Part shown: one piece after another, positions 28,714 to 39,111 of the stretch | Layout of the letters: each line of letters opens with the position of its first letter | How positions within the stretch are numbered: position 1 is the first letter of the stretch | Source: Gracilaria domingensis | Taxonomy: Eukaryota; Rhodophyta; Florideophyceae; Gracilariales; Gracilariaceae | Length of the DNA: 64,000 nucleotides | Direction: 5' to 3' | Assembly: GCA_022539475.1 (NCBI GenBank) | Contig: VCMS01000104.1 | Coordinates: 176,931 to 240,930, forward strand | The notes under the pieces: model-generated | Seen by the model: the letters and a program-made list of their open reading frames with translations, nothing else | Database searches by the model: none | Told to the model about the DNA's origin: nothing | Translations under genes and position numbers: made by a program

Positions 28714-29374
28714 TGTCCAACACTTTATTTTCCAAAGAGGATCGCGGGATCAGGCCTCTTTGGATTTCGCTCCGGCAGCCGTGAATCTCTTCCAGCATGT
28801 GCTTCGCTACAAATGCGCTATCATACCCATAAAGTAGCCCATGTATCTCCGCGGCCATAACAGATCGGGTTACTCGTTTGCACCGCGAACTCCCATAGTA
28901 AAGTATGTTTGCGCGGTTGTGTTTGTCAACCAACACCAAAACGAATATAATCTGTGACTTCATGTTGACGCAATTCGCGAACGACGCATCTGTAAACAGC
29001 GCTATCCGCAGCGATTCTTTGTCAAGGGAAATGAAACGTAATCCAGTAGCAGCGGTTGAAGTGCAACAGTCCAAAACTTTGTTCAATGCCTTCATGTCTC
29101 GTTCTTTTGGCGATGGACATGCACTGGCAAGTAGCTGGACTGAAGCAGAAAGATCGGGTCGAGTGCAGCATGCTACATATTTGATCTGTGCGCGAACGCT
29201 TCTAAACTCTTCAGCTGTGGTAGTTCTCTTAACTTTCTTCAGCTTCTATTCCTGGTGATATGAGATTATCTTACAGTCCTTGCGAATAGTCAATCCATTG
29301 AAATTTACGCCGCTGTTGTCCGAAAGAATATATCTCGGTTTGCTTTTGACAGTTTGGAATCGGACGCAAGCTCG
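28688..29374 (-). pseudogene. Copia A: RNase H region
   Basis: LRIALFTDASFANCVNMKSQ has the first RNase H Asp, YYGSSRCKRVTRSVMAAEIH the K-x-x-R-x-x-x-x-A-E segment with the Glu, and LLYGYDSAF the next helix. The C-terminal IQRGLIPRSSL is close to the usual domain end, after which the frame runs into the neighbouring element. The link from RT to here is broken by frame damage around 29230-29375. Confidence 0.75.
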
Positions 29375-30313
29375 TTACTCGTCATCGAGAAAATCCGTAT
29401 CTCCCACTCCAAACGAATCGTGCACTTGCGGAGCCACAATACCAGTGGAGTTCGTGTCGTTTCTCTTGTAGAATAAACATGTGTCAGCCTTATTAGGTTC
29501 CATCTGTAGTTTTTCCCTGTGATGTGCATGATATGTAACGAACCAATGCAATCCACTCTCCGAAATGCCATATAGCAGTCTCTTTACTAGCAAAACCTTT
29601 CCTTGATCGAGTTGCATCTCTGCTGGTGGTCGTAAGTAGATGTTTCGTTCAATGGGTGTCTCCAACTGGATGTAGGCTTGCGAAATATCGCGGACGTACG
29701 GTGTGTATTCCGGGAAGATCGCCGCTACATTCATTGCTTTACGCTGCCCAGGTCGAGATACTGTTGGAGGCTTTGTGGAAATATCAAGTGCACCGGCGTC
29801 GCGAAGATTCTGAGCTACGAGTCTCGATTGCTTCAGCTGTCTTCTGTTGATAGTCTTGGTAATATCCACCCAACGTGAACCGTTGATTCTAACTCCTTTT
29901 GGCACAGTGGAGATGTCGGCGATTTTGAAAGTTCCTGTTCTTTGGAGATGAGATATTTCTTTCGCCCGGGCCTGGGAGAACGCTTGTGTTTCGTGACCTT
30001 GAGAGATCTCACGGGACGTAGTGGAAATGCCGAACATTGCCGTCAAAGTGGTGTCATCCAATTCTTTCGCTATGTGCCCAACCGGTATTGATTTGTGCAG
30101 GGTTGTAATGTCACTCTCAAGGGAGGGGTGATGACTTTGATTCTCCTCTATCAGGCAGTCAATATTGTTAGTACCTCGAGAGTTTTCAGGATCGGAAAGA
30201 GTAGATACCAGTTCAAGGTTAGATGCGGTGGCTGGTTTCACTACATGACTGCGAAAACGCCTACGTCCATGTCGGAGTTGAAACACAACAGTTTCGCCCT
30301 CGGTCTGAATCAA
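29375..30313 (-). pseudogene. Copia A: reverse transcriptase
   Basis: The frame starts in the integrase C-terminus (GETVVFQLRHGRRRFRSHVV); the real text enters it by a -1 change from the frame above (KWEGPLRLIQTEG). RT follows: GSRWVDITK, SRLVAQNLRD, YVRDISQAYIQLETPIERNI, YLRPPAEMQLDQGKVLLVKR and LLYGISESGLHWF. The catalytic Y/V-x-D-D is QVHDSFG, with one Asp replaced by His, so the enzyme is dead. Confidence 0.85.
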
Positions 30314-31752
30314 TCGGAGTGGGCCTTCCCATTTCTTGATGTATTACTATATAAATACACTGAGAAACCTGCGGGAAGCTTTTGTAGTCTAGTGCTGTGT
30401 TTCTTTTCTTTTGGTCCACCACCATGCTTCAGCCCAAATGCGATCCTCCGCTTCGCGTGTTTTTTCTGTACTTCCTTCTTCGCAGCTTCTATGGCTCTGC
30501 CTCTTTGTAACTGAATCTCTACTGGAGTACGCCGTGCTGGACGGCGGATGGAACCGAAAACAGAAAGTGTTGGGCATAGTCCTTCCGGGCCTACTGTGTC
30601 CTTTACGGCTTTCACAGCCTTTTTGAGACAGTCTGCGTCTGTTTCGGATCGCCTTGGCATCGTTTCTCTGTTTTCGAAGTATGCCATGCGTAGCGGACCG
30701 TGATATCGCTCCACATGTTACATAGTGGAGGGTGATTCAATTGGTGCTTGAAGCACAGAGATGCCTTCAGTGTGTGCAGTGTCCAAAACTTCCTTCGATA
30801 CGAAGTTGCTGCCTTGATCCACTCGGAGAAAATCTGGCAGGCCAAGGTACAGTGGCATCCAACATCGCAGAAGAGCTTTCCAAACATCTGACGACCTCAC
30901 TCGATTCAAAAAGGAAGCTGCCCCGTAGTGTGTAGCTTCATCAACGGCATGCAAGACGGGTCTGTTGTTAATGTACATGATATTGGTCGCCACAATATGG
31001 TTGAATCGAAGATCATCAGTACCTATGGTGATCTTGAAACGACGAGGGCTGGATGCATGTGTAGCGCAGGTGTTGCAAGCTGTGGTAAGATCTTCGATTG
31101 CATCTCGTATCTCCCTATTCATCTCCTCGGGACGTGCACGTCTGAGTACGTTGGTGAACGCAGTGACCGTAGGATGTCCGAAAACTCTGTGCAGTTTTCT
31201 GAGTTCGGCATCTGTGTACAAACAGAGAGTGATATCCTCTGGATTCCACTTGTGGACAAGGAAGTAATTCGTAAACCCGAGGGGTTGAATGAGGTGGTTA
31301 TATATACCCTGTTTCTTCTGTATGATTAGATCCAGCTCATTGTCCATCATGTACTTCATGTACTTCATGCTCAGCAAACTCGGACCATTACCAGGTAGGA
31401 TCTGAAACTTCACATCGATGATGAGATCCAAGCCCGTAAAAGGGATAGGAATTGTGTCAGTACCTATTGCTTTCTTTGTTTCTCCGATGCCTGTAACATG
31501 TTTCGTGTCATTGTGCTCAAGCTGGCACGGAACGCCGAAGTCTTCGCAATACGCTTGATATTGGTTGTAGGACATTACCGAGGAGCGATTGGCGCAGGTG
31601 TCTAGGAGAATGCCCTTGAAGCTAGTACATTCGCCTTGTGACAGTTCCTTCTTCATTGCGGCTAAGGCAGAGTCGAGATCCTTACCATACGAGTTTCCGT
31701 GCACAAAAGAAGCATTTGCGAGAAACACTTCCTCGCTCTGATGGACTTCCAT
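30310..31752 (-). pseudogene. Copia A: protease and integrase
   Basis: GILLDTCANRSSVMSYNQYQ is the aspartic protease site, with DTCA in place of the usual DTGA/DSGA. Further on, KLHRVFGHPTVTAFTNVLRR and TACNTCATH form the HHCC zinc domain. HAVDEATHYGAASF and FLRVDQGSNFVSKEVLD hold the first two catalytic Asp residues. A TAA at 30720-30718 (probably from CAA) interrupts before VERYHGPLRMAYF, which should hold the catalytic Glu. A basic C-terminal part (LQRGRAIEAAKKEVQKKHAK) follows. Before the protease, an acidic linker with a TAG joins it to gag. Confidence 0.85.
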
Positions 31753-31888
31753 CTCGTCCTCTTCTGTGTACCAAGTCCCATCTTCTTCATCACTGTATTC
31801 TTCATCCGTCGAGTATACGATGTTGGCCTGATCTTCTTCTTGATGGCCTGGACTGTCATCCAGAAGCTAGTCTACCACGCATGCCATG

Positions 31889-33469
31889 TCATCCATAGAT
31901 AGGTAGGCGGATGGTTTCTGTTTTCGGATACGATTTATGTCGGCTTCTACCTCTGCTGGGCCGTGACGGGCTCGAGCAAGGTGATCTTCGCCACAAACGT
32001 ATCATCCCTTCCGTTCTCTGATCCATCCCGAAGAGATCTAGCGAGGTCTGCTTCGTGTATTCTCGGAAATGTCTCTTTGCTTCACCACCGTACCTGTTTC
32101 TCAGAGTGCACTGTGCTGCTCGCGGCGGTGTGTCTAGTTTAAAACTGGTTGTCGAAAACGCTCCGGCGGACCTGGGCTCGTTGAAGAGGAATGTAGCGAT
32201 TCTATTCCGTGCCTCCTGGGAAGATGCGAGGATACGCTCGCGGAGGGACTGCGTAATATTGTTTGTGTCTGCTGCCACAATCATTTGATCCCTCAAGAAA
32301 TTGTCAGTTCTGTATGCAGGATCCAGCTGTTTGTGAAGCTGAAAAAGCCGGCTGCAGAAGGATCCAAAAATATCTAACTCGCTTTTCTCGGGATTCTCGC
32401 GCATGAATTGAGAAAGAGTTAGTGACCGCCAAAGAACGAGAGTCCTGTTTCGTTGTTCCTCGCTAATGTATTCATCAACGAGCTTCTGGAGTATGTCTTC
32501 GTACGTCATACCATCTCGGTACGTCTTGATGTATAACTCCATTGCTTCTCCACACAACATCACTCGAAGACCCTGAGATTTCTCTTGGCATGTCAAATGA
32601 CAAGGTCGGGGCATCGTGTCATAGAATTCGAGTGATCCCGGAAGATCTTCATCAAATCCATCACCAAAACGATCGCGACCTTGGTATGATTTCATCAGAC
32701 CGTGCAAACCGAGGGCCAGGTCATTGTCATATCGTGAGTCCTTATCGGCAGAGATATTCCTTTGATTCTGTGTTGAATGAGTAACAACATTTGGCAGAAC
32801 ATCTTGTAGTCTTGAAGTGGACCTATTCTGTAAAGAATGATGACCACCAGAGGCTTCTTGTTGTGGTTTGCATCCTTGCTGTTGGGGAGCTTCGTGGGGC
32901 GGGGCCACCGAAGTGGCAATCATCTGGGCCTCTTGATGGTCTTCCAACCCTTCATGAATAGGGTGCACATCAGGAGCATTCGGCTGTTGCGCGTCCTGCT
33001 CACCTACTTTCTCGTCGCGGTGGTTTGCATTCGTAGCTGCATTCTCTCTTCTGACAGCTGGTATAAATTCGGTTTGTGTGAGCCATTTCGCAAGGGCACG
33101 TGCCCGGGGGTAGCCTTGCTGACGCTTGAAGTAAACTCCGCGGAAGATCAGAAACTCAATCCATTTCAAAGTAGTGGGCTTCGGGATATATGCAATTGTT
33201 TCTTGTCTGAACGTGGCCGTAAAGTCTAGCCAGAGACTCTCACCGTACATCTCAGTTTCTTTGAAAGCCGTGAGCATGTCCATAGCATAGACATCAACAT
33301 TTGTCTTGTACTGCGCCAAAACATGTGCCGAAGATCCTTGGGGATGAAGATCTGGGTCACCGATCTGACTGAAAACTTCTTCCGAGAACAATGGATGCAA
33401 CGTATTCAGAGCAGATGACGGTTGAACTGTTGCCGCTTGGTTCTCTTCAGGCGCTAGGACAGCGTCCAA
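31889..33469 (-). CDS. Copia A: gag, intact
   Basis: A 526-codon open frame. The N-terminal part (DLHPQGSSAHVLAQYKTN) and a Gln/His-rich linker precede the gag core: FDEDLPGSLEFYDTMPRPCH, TYRDGMTYEDILQKLVDEYI, EEQRNRTLVLWRSLTLSQFM, QLDPAYRTDNFLRDQMIVAA, LASSQEARNRIATFLFNEP. In the frame reached by a +1 shift near 31985 lies YVCGEDHLARARH, the zinc knuckle, so the last ~35 codons here are out of frame. Ty1 uses a +1 shift between gag and pol, so a programmed site is possible, but a one-base insertion fits equally. Gag forms the virus-like particle. Confidence 0.8.
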   Translation of the reverse strand: MDAVLAPEENQAATVQPSSALNTLHPLFSEEVFSQIGDPDLHPQGSSAHVLAQYKTNVDVYAMDMLTAFKETEMYGESLWLDFTATFRQETIAYIPKPTTLKWIEFLIFRGVYFKRQQGYPRARALAKWLTQTEFIPAVRRENAATNANHRDEKVGEQDAQQPNAPDVHPIHEGLEDHQEAQMIATSVAPPHEAPQQQGCKPQQEASGGHHSLQNRSTSRLQDVLPNVVTHSTQNQRNISADKDSRYDNDLALGLHGLMKSYQGRDRFGDGFDEDLPGSLEFYDTMPRPCHLTCQEKSQGLRVMLCGEAMELYIKTYRDGMTYEDILQKLVDEYISEEQRNRTLVLWRSLTLSQFMRENPEKSELDIFGSFCSRLFQLHKQLDPAYRTDNFLRDQMIVAADTNNITQSLRERILASSQEARNRIATFLFNEPRSAGAFSTTSFKLDTPPRAAQCTLRNRYGGEAKRHFREYTKQTSLDLFGMDQRTEGMIRLWRRSPCSSPSRPSRGRSRHKSYPKTETIRLPIYG

Positions 33470-33531
33470 CGGCTAAGATTTAGCAATTGCAGGTGTGTGT
33501 TACACTTGCGGTCGACCTGAACAGTTATAAC

Positions 33532-33913
33532 TGTTCACGCCTGAATGTAGAGATCGTGACGATCTGCTACCGTCGTGCAGAATGTGGGTGACGGTGTACC
33601 TCAATCACCCGGCGACCGGTCCTACAGTAGAACTGAGCTACTGCTGATGAGCTACTCGTAGTGGTGGCCCTCCGATGGGCTGCGTGCGATGCCAATGACG
33701 GCCTCTCGGCGAGGCTGGTTGACGGGGAGTCGTGTAGACAAGATATTGTTGTATAGGTTAGGATGATGATGATCCCTTTATTCTTTGTCTCAAGATTACG
33801 AGCAATCAAAGTGCTGAAGTAGTATCGTGAACGCACGTGCCATCGCTCGCTGACAGACTTCAGACGTGCACTGGCGCACACGGTGCATGTGCCATCTTCG
33901 TCATCAAGTCACA
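33532..33913 (-). repeat. 5' LTR of copia A (right edge inferred)
   Basis: The inner edge aligns with the tandem element: both have an A-C-A end followed by GTTA(T/G)AACTG and AGGTCGACC. The plus-strand text starts TGTTCACGCC at 33532. The outer edge at 33913 (AAGTCACA) is placed where the copia B coding text resumes, so it is an inference. No gene inside. Confidence 0.5.
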
Positions 33914-33916
33914 TTG

Positions 33917-34777
33917 TCAATGTGACGAACAAGTTCCACAACTATCGTCTTCACTGTTCGAGGACTCATCATCGCTGAGCTCACTATCTGCCGGACTCCT
34001 CATGCACCATTCAATATCATCAAGGGGCAATCCATACCATTCTTTGCGAGGAAAGGAATTTTCCGTAATATGTACATGACGTGTAATAATGGAATGTGTC
34101 GATGATGGCAACCAAATCTTTCACATACTGTCCTCACTGCAGGAGACCACAACCCTTTCGACGCCCTTTGAATCAAGCTTCTTGCGTTTTTTCTTTGGCA
34201 CATGGGAGAAGTACCGACTTCCGAATACCCCAAGGTCGTCCACCGTAGGCTTTGGGCCTGTTACAAGTTCATAAGACGTCTTGTTCCCACTTCCCGGACA
34301 TGTCGCCCGCTTCCGTATATCAGCGACGTACACCACAGCTTCTGCCCATAAGTACTTATAAGTTCTTGCATGAGACAACATCGATCTGGCAGCTTCCATC
34401 AAGGTACGATTCATATGATTAGCTAATCCATTGAATTCAGGAGAATAACCTGGTATTAGGTTTCTCTCGATTCCGTTCTGTTTCAAGTAGTTATCAGAGC
34501 CTTGATACTTCCCACCTCCGTCCCAGGGCAAAAGAAGTATCAGGCAGTTGTATTGAGGTTCAAAGAACGAGTGAAATCGTTTGAAGGCTTCTAGTACATC
34601 TGATTTTCGTGGTATGAGAACAACAAGAACAAAGCATGAGAACTCGTCGATAAATGGTACATAATGGGGTCTGCCAAGCAAAACTATGGCAATAGAGCGA
34701 AAAATAGAAAGCCTAGTAGAAGTTCGTTCGGTTACAAACAACGTACATGGCAGTTTACAAAATCTGGCTACAAACAC
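33917..34777 (-). pseudogene. Copia B: integrase core and linker to RT
   Basis: HYVPFIDEFSCFVLVVLIPR holds the first Asp. LPWDGGGKYQGSDNYLKQNG is the second-Asp region (normally S-D-x-G-x-E-Y; Asp kept). IPGYSPEFNGLANHMNRTLM is the Glu region with Glu replaced by Leu-Ala. LWAEAVVYVADIRKR, SYELVTGPKPTVDDLGVFGS and HVPKKKRKKLDSKG complete the usual order. After a TGA the same frame continues (RHVHITENSFPRKEWYGLPL) to an acidic end at 33917. Confidence 0.8.
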
Positions 34778-34963
34778 TAACCACCATGCACTAAAAGTGC
34801 ATGGACATTATGGTCAACAACCTACATGAGGTTTGCATGTCGACTTTTTTCCGAAAGTAAACATTATTATCTGCCGCTTTGCTACACTATTTTCGTTGAT
34901 CTAGCCACATTTCATAGACTAGCATATCTCCGACAAAAGCTGAAAACCGTACAGGAGCTGCAA

Positions 34964-35119
34964 ATGACAACTTTTACCGCGACAGCGAAAGAGAGTCCTC
35001 ATTCTCAGAGAGGCGCGCGAAACTATTGGCAAGAAGACGTCGACTTTCTTTTAGATGTCGTCGCACATATCCAACCTCACTCCACAGAATACTGGGATCT
35101 GGTTCAGGCACTCCAGTGA
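34964..35119 (+). pseudogene. Myb/SANT-like domain fragment inserted in copia B
   Basis: An ATG at about 34964 opens 51 codons on the plus strand, ending TGA: MTTFTATAKESPHSQRG then NYWQEDVDFLLDVVAHIQPH and STEYWDLVQAL. The spacing of aromatic, acidic and Pro residues resembles Myb/SANT-like DNA-binding domains of transposon-borne or expanded algal gene families (W...E-x-x-x-L-L...P...W). It lies in the stretch that interrupts the copia B integrase, so it came in with an insertion. Too short to be a full gene. Confidence 0.4.
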
Positions 35120-35154
35120 TCTCATCCAAATTCGACCACAGACTTCTTAATGTA

Positions 35155-35847
35155 TCACTTCTCTAGCCTTCGTAGCATGAAAAGGCTTCGAAGGTAATGA
35201 AAGTGTAGAGTGCTTCCCTTAAAAAAAGCCACACACTTTAGATGTTCAATTATCACGTTAGCCAAATCAAAACCAAGGACCTTCTCGCCACGAGATAGAT
35301 TTTCTATGCCTCGCAAGTTTGCATGCCCAAGTCTGTCGCGCCATAAAGACCTAGCACTACTTCTCGCAATTAGGGCAGTGTCAGCCAAACCATGGCGAAT
35401 GAGAACCAGATACAAATTTCCATGCAGAGTTCCCACCATCTCAGTTTCGCCATTCTTGAAGATAACGCACTCATCACCATGAATCTGAGCAGTGTACCCT
35501 TCGTTAGACAAGGTCTTGCAGCTTAACAAATTGGCAGTCAGACCTGAAACAAGCAGTACGTCCATCAGCGTTAAAATTCGTTGTGTGGAGGTCTGCCTGC
35601 GTCCTACTGCAACAATCATTCGCAGTGTCCCTCTATGTGTGCCATGGAGATGTGTTCCATTTCCAAGTAGAATTTGCTTGGGTCTAATACTTGCAATATC
35701 CAGTAACAGTTCACTACTTCGAACCATATGATTAGAAGCACCGGAATCTATTACCATCATATTGGAGATCAGTGCACTCATTATGCCACTTGCTACCAGG
35801 ACATTAGCAAATTGCAAAGCATCACTGCTTCTTACTCTGTTCTCCAT
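35155..35847 (-). pseudogene. Copia B: protease and pre-integrase domain
   Basis: MMVIDSGASNHMVRSSELLL is an intact copia protease site (D-S-G-A). QILLGNGTHLHGTHRGTLRM and VLLVSGLTANLLSCKTLSNE continue it. LWRDRLGHANLRGIENLSRG is the GAG-pre-integrase/zinc region. The frame then degrades before the inserted sequence near 35150. The frame is continuous upstream into the zinc knuckle and gag. Confidence 0.88.
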
Positions 35848-36600
35848 AGATTGAGAAGACCTTTTGTGATCGCTTCCACGGCAATGACGGGCAATATGGC
35901 CGACAGTCCCGCATTGGAAACATCTTCAAAAGTCTTTCCTGTTTGCGAAATGCGGATTCTTTCGAAACACATTGCGTGACGTGGAACGCCCTAACAGTGA
36001 CGTTGGCACACCGGAGAACTTCAGTGAGCTTGTATCCGTTCTACGCTTATCAATGTACTCATCAAACACTTGCATAAGGCGAGCAGTAACTTCTTCCCAT
36101 CTGAGTTCCTTTTCGGATACTTGTAACGATGCAATCAGATGGCCATGAGAAGTCTTTGACTTCTCATTAAACGAGAACAGTAGCATTGCAACCTGTAATG
36201 ATTCATCAAAAACACTGCTCAAGCCAGCAAGTTGATTGAACAGTTATTCAAATCCTGTGATGTATTCATTTATGTTCTGTCCTTTGGACTTCAAACTGGA
36301 TAGCTTAGACTGCATTTGAATCTTTGTCGCCACATTTGCTACCGCATATCGCTCGCGAAGCTTCCTCCACATCAGATGAAGATTGTCGCGAATCGGAAGG
36401 CACATGCGGAACGGTTTTTCTCCTAGACCCTAAATAGGTGTAGCTCGTGCCTTGGCTATCCCAAGTTTCTGTTCAGCATTAGGTTCTTGCTGCAACGGAA
36501 TGACATCGTCCACAACAACCTTCAGAACATCCTTTGCCTCGAGAGCCGCTTCCGTCCTTGCATACCACTTCTCGAAATGTTCATTCGGAAACTAAGAGAC
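35848..36600 (-). pseudogene. Copia B: gag with CCHC zinc knuckle
   Basis: LFNQLAGLSSVFDESLQVAM, ASLQVSEKELRWEEVTARLM and QVFDEYIDKRR are the UBN2/gag helices. After a TGA at 35928-35926 comes CFQCGTVGHIARHC, a clear CCHC knuckle, then the protease in the same frame. A TAA near 36245 and weaker coding text extend the gene toward 36600. The start is not recovered. Confidence 0.8.
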
Positions 36601-38034
36601 CCGAATGTGTTTGCTCCAGAGATCGTGAGTAGAAGCGCGCTAAAATTGTAATGCACTTTCCGTAGTTTCTCAATTTTATTACACTTAAAAGTCGGAGAGA
36701 TCCTCATTAATTAGTAAGTGAAGAAATATAGAAAATGTAATCTAAGTTTCAGTGAACTTCAGCTTGCTTACACATGATCGACTATACATGGCAAGCTGAT
36801 TTACATATGTGTAAACGCCTTTTTTCGTAACCAGAAGGAGCAGCGCGGGTGGTGACGAACCCAAGGAGAGCAACACAAGAAATGGCAGAGAGTACCAGCC
36901 TAAACTGCGAAAGCTAATAAGGTAGCTCAGCGATAAACGCAACAGCCGAAGAACAGAACTGGAGCAACACGACCTCTCTCAATCTGCACGTCAAAACCAA
37001 CAACCGACGACAGAGACGCAGGCCAAGTAGCTAGTAGATGCACCGCACGTCCCCAGCTCGTGGGTGAAACAAGGGCCTCGGTATGATGAAAACCGTCGCA
37101 GTGTGCACACGAGCCCAACGGAGGGCAACACACTACAACTTCAAGGAGGAGGGCGGGAGACCGAGCCGCCCGTAGGGAGAAAGAAGAAGAGGAGGGGAGA
37201 AGGTTGATTGCAGAGAAGCGTCTAAGGAATGAGCAAAGAAGAGGGTTGACGACGGAGATGGAGAGGGATAAGAGAGGGTTGGGGGTCGTCGTGAGGAGGA
37301 AGTGGTCTGCCCGAGTTCAGTTGGCTGCGGAGCCTCGAACTCGGGGTTGTACATCTACAATTATTGTAGTTTGTATACCTTAGTTGTAACTTGCTCCGGT
37401 CTAGTCGTAAATACCTACTGCTGCTCACATCCATAGCATGTAGTGATCTGACGTACGGTTCTCCGTTATGTAATCGCTGTTTGTTGTTGTTGATCTGGTT
37501 GGTTGATTGCCCACGGCTCGTATCCATGTGCATGTGTGATCTATTCGTCGTACATCATTTGCCACATGCTAAAGCCGATGGTCTTGTGTATTCGTTCATG
37601 ATCAATGTTGCAGCCATCCTGTCTGTTATAGCAATTCTTTTGCATGCGAGGCCATCCTGCGTCTTCAGCAACTCTCCGTATGCTTCACCATCTTCTTCTA
37701 AAATCTTGTCAGGATGTCGAATGCAAAAGCAGTACTGGCCGTGTTCGGCAAAACTCGTCCGATGTTCACCATGTCTTCTTCTTCGTCAGGATGCGAATGC
37801 AAAAGCAGTACTGGCCGATGTACGGACAATGACACCGTCGATGACGCGATGTCGGCGCGATCAGGCGATTCCATGAGGAAGAGCTGGCGAGAGGAAGAGG
37901 CAATCACAGAACGTGTTGAAGCACAGTCGTTGGCATGCGAGACGCGTTGCACGACTTCCTGGCTACGAGTCCCACGGAATTCAGTATTGCAGAGGAAGAT
38001 TTGAATTCTGAGCACCCTAGCGATTAGAGAAGAA
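36601..38034. other. Non-coding, retroelement leader/LTR-like
   Basis: No supported gene. The stretch has a TGGTGACGAACCCAAGG at 36849-36865, shared in form with 56782, which may be a primer-binding or leader motif. A 33-34 bp direct repeat (GTCAGGATG...CAAAAGCAGTACTGGCCG) lies at 37708-37741 and 37785-37817. Purine-rich DNA spans 37140-37290. Confidence 0.35.
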
Positions 38035-39111
38035 CCATTGAGGATGAACTCGAATCACTCCGTGAACACCAAATGTGGGAAATATGTATACCACACTCTG
38101 ACGCCAGTATTCTGCCAACAAGGTTTGTGTCCACTACGAAGATTGGTCCTGACGGTGCTGTACGACGGTACAAAGCAAGACTCGTAGTGAAAGGATTTCA
38201 TCCACGTAACATTATAAAAACCTCTGCCCCAGTTGTAGATTTTACAACTATTCGTGTTTCACTTGCGATTGCGGTGCAACAAAAATACCATGTTCATCAA
38301 ATCGATATTAGAACTGCGTTTCTACACGGCGATATGGATGAAGAAGTGTACGTGTCCCCACCCGAAGGATATTTCCTCGGTCTCAAGAAAGGAGAAGCAC
38401 TCAAGTTGCGAAAAGGCTTGTACGGGTTGAAACAATCTCCTCGTTTATGGTACGAGAAACTATGATCCACTCTCGATGGTATTCGGTTTCACATATCAGT
38501 GTCGGACAGTTGCATGTTCAGCAGTGGCTATGTTTGGATACTTGTTTACGTCGACGATATTCTTCTCATGGGTGCTAAAGAAAACGATATTAGATTTGCA
38601 AAAATTGCATTGGCGAGAGTGATCGATGTGAAGGATCTCGGAAAACCTTCATCGTTTGTAGAAGTGGACATATTGTCGAACAGTCACGGTGTAACATTTT
38701 CGCAACTGCACTACATCAGAAGCGTTCTGAAGCGGTTTGGGATGACAGAATTCAACCGTGGCTACCCCGGAGAGCTTGGTTCGCGGAGATAAGGAGACCT
38801 CAGTGCTTAACAATGGTCAACGCTACCAAGAGCTGACCGGTGCGTTGTTGTTCGCTTCAACTCGAGCCAGGCCTGATATTGAACATGCGGTAAATAGGCT
38901 CTGTCGGCACATGGCTGAACCCAGCTCTGACGACATGATTGCTGCCAAGAGAGTTCTCAGGTACCTACATGGAACTCAAGAAATGTGTTTGAAAATGCAG
39001 CAGGTCGACAAAGGTGATTGTAATGTTATTGAAGTCTACTGCGATGCAGACTGGCCTAGCGGAAACTCGTGCAACCGAATTGAATTCGAATTTCAAACGA
39101 TCTCCAGCTGA
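38035..39111 (+). pseudogene. Copia reverse transcriptase and start of RNase H
   Basis: MWEICIPHSDASILPTRFVS, YKARLVVKGFHPRN, VHQIDIRTAFLHGDMDEEVY and KLRKGLYGLKQSPRLWYEKL are classical copia RT blocks. WILVYVDDILLMGA has an intact catalytic V-D-D. A TGA at 38463-38465 and a +1 frame change near 38757 interrupt. Then ELTGALLFASTRARPDIEHA, AAKRVLRYLHGTQEM and VYCDADWPSGNSCNR, the first RNase H Asp, after which the text breaks off into the insertion. Confidence 0.9.

Larger units (their letters stand above)
28688..33913 (-). mobile_element. Ty1/copia element A (gag, protease, integrase, RT, RNase H, one LTR)
   Basis: On the minus strand, from 33469 to 28690, the copia order is complete: gag, zinc knuckle, protease, integrase, RT, RNase H. 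The 5' LTR begins (plus-strand left edge) with TGTTCACGCC at 33532 and probably ends at 33913 (...AGTCACA). The 3' LTR was not found; the left end abuts an unrelated gag-like gene. Defects: a +1 frame change at the gag-pol joint (~31985), TAG at ~31870, TAA at 30720-30718, a -1 change near 30330, and a damaged RT active site. Its gag is intact. It is the full-length relative of the tandem element at 43.8-53.2 kb. Confidence 0.8.
33914..36600 (-). mobile_element. Ty1/copia element B, gag to integrase
   Basis: The minus strand reads gag (UBN2 type), CCHC zinc knuckle, protease, pre-integrase and integrase core, then the basic linker before RT. RT and RNase H are absent on this strand. Gag, knuckle and protease share one frame with a TGA between. 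The integrase is broken by a ~0.35-kb insertion around 34800-35150. Copia A appears inserted directly beyond its broken end at 33913/33914. Confidence 0.8.

Noticed and set aside
31960-32000. Programmed +1 gag-pol frameshift in copia A
   Set aside because: Position and direction fit Ty1 practice, but no clear slippery heptamer is seen and the relative in the tandem array keeps the knuckle in the gag frame. A one-base insertion explains it as well.
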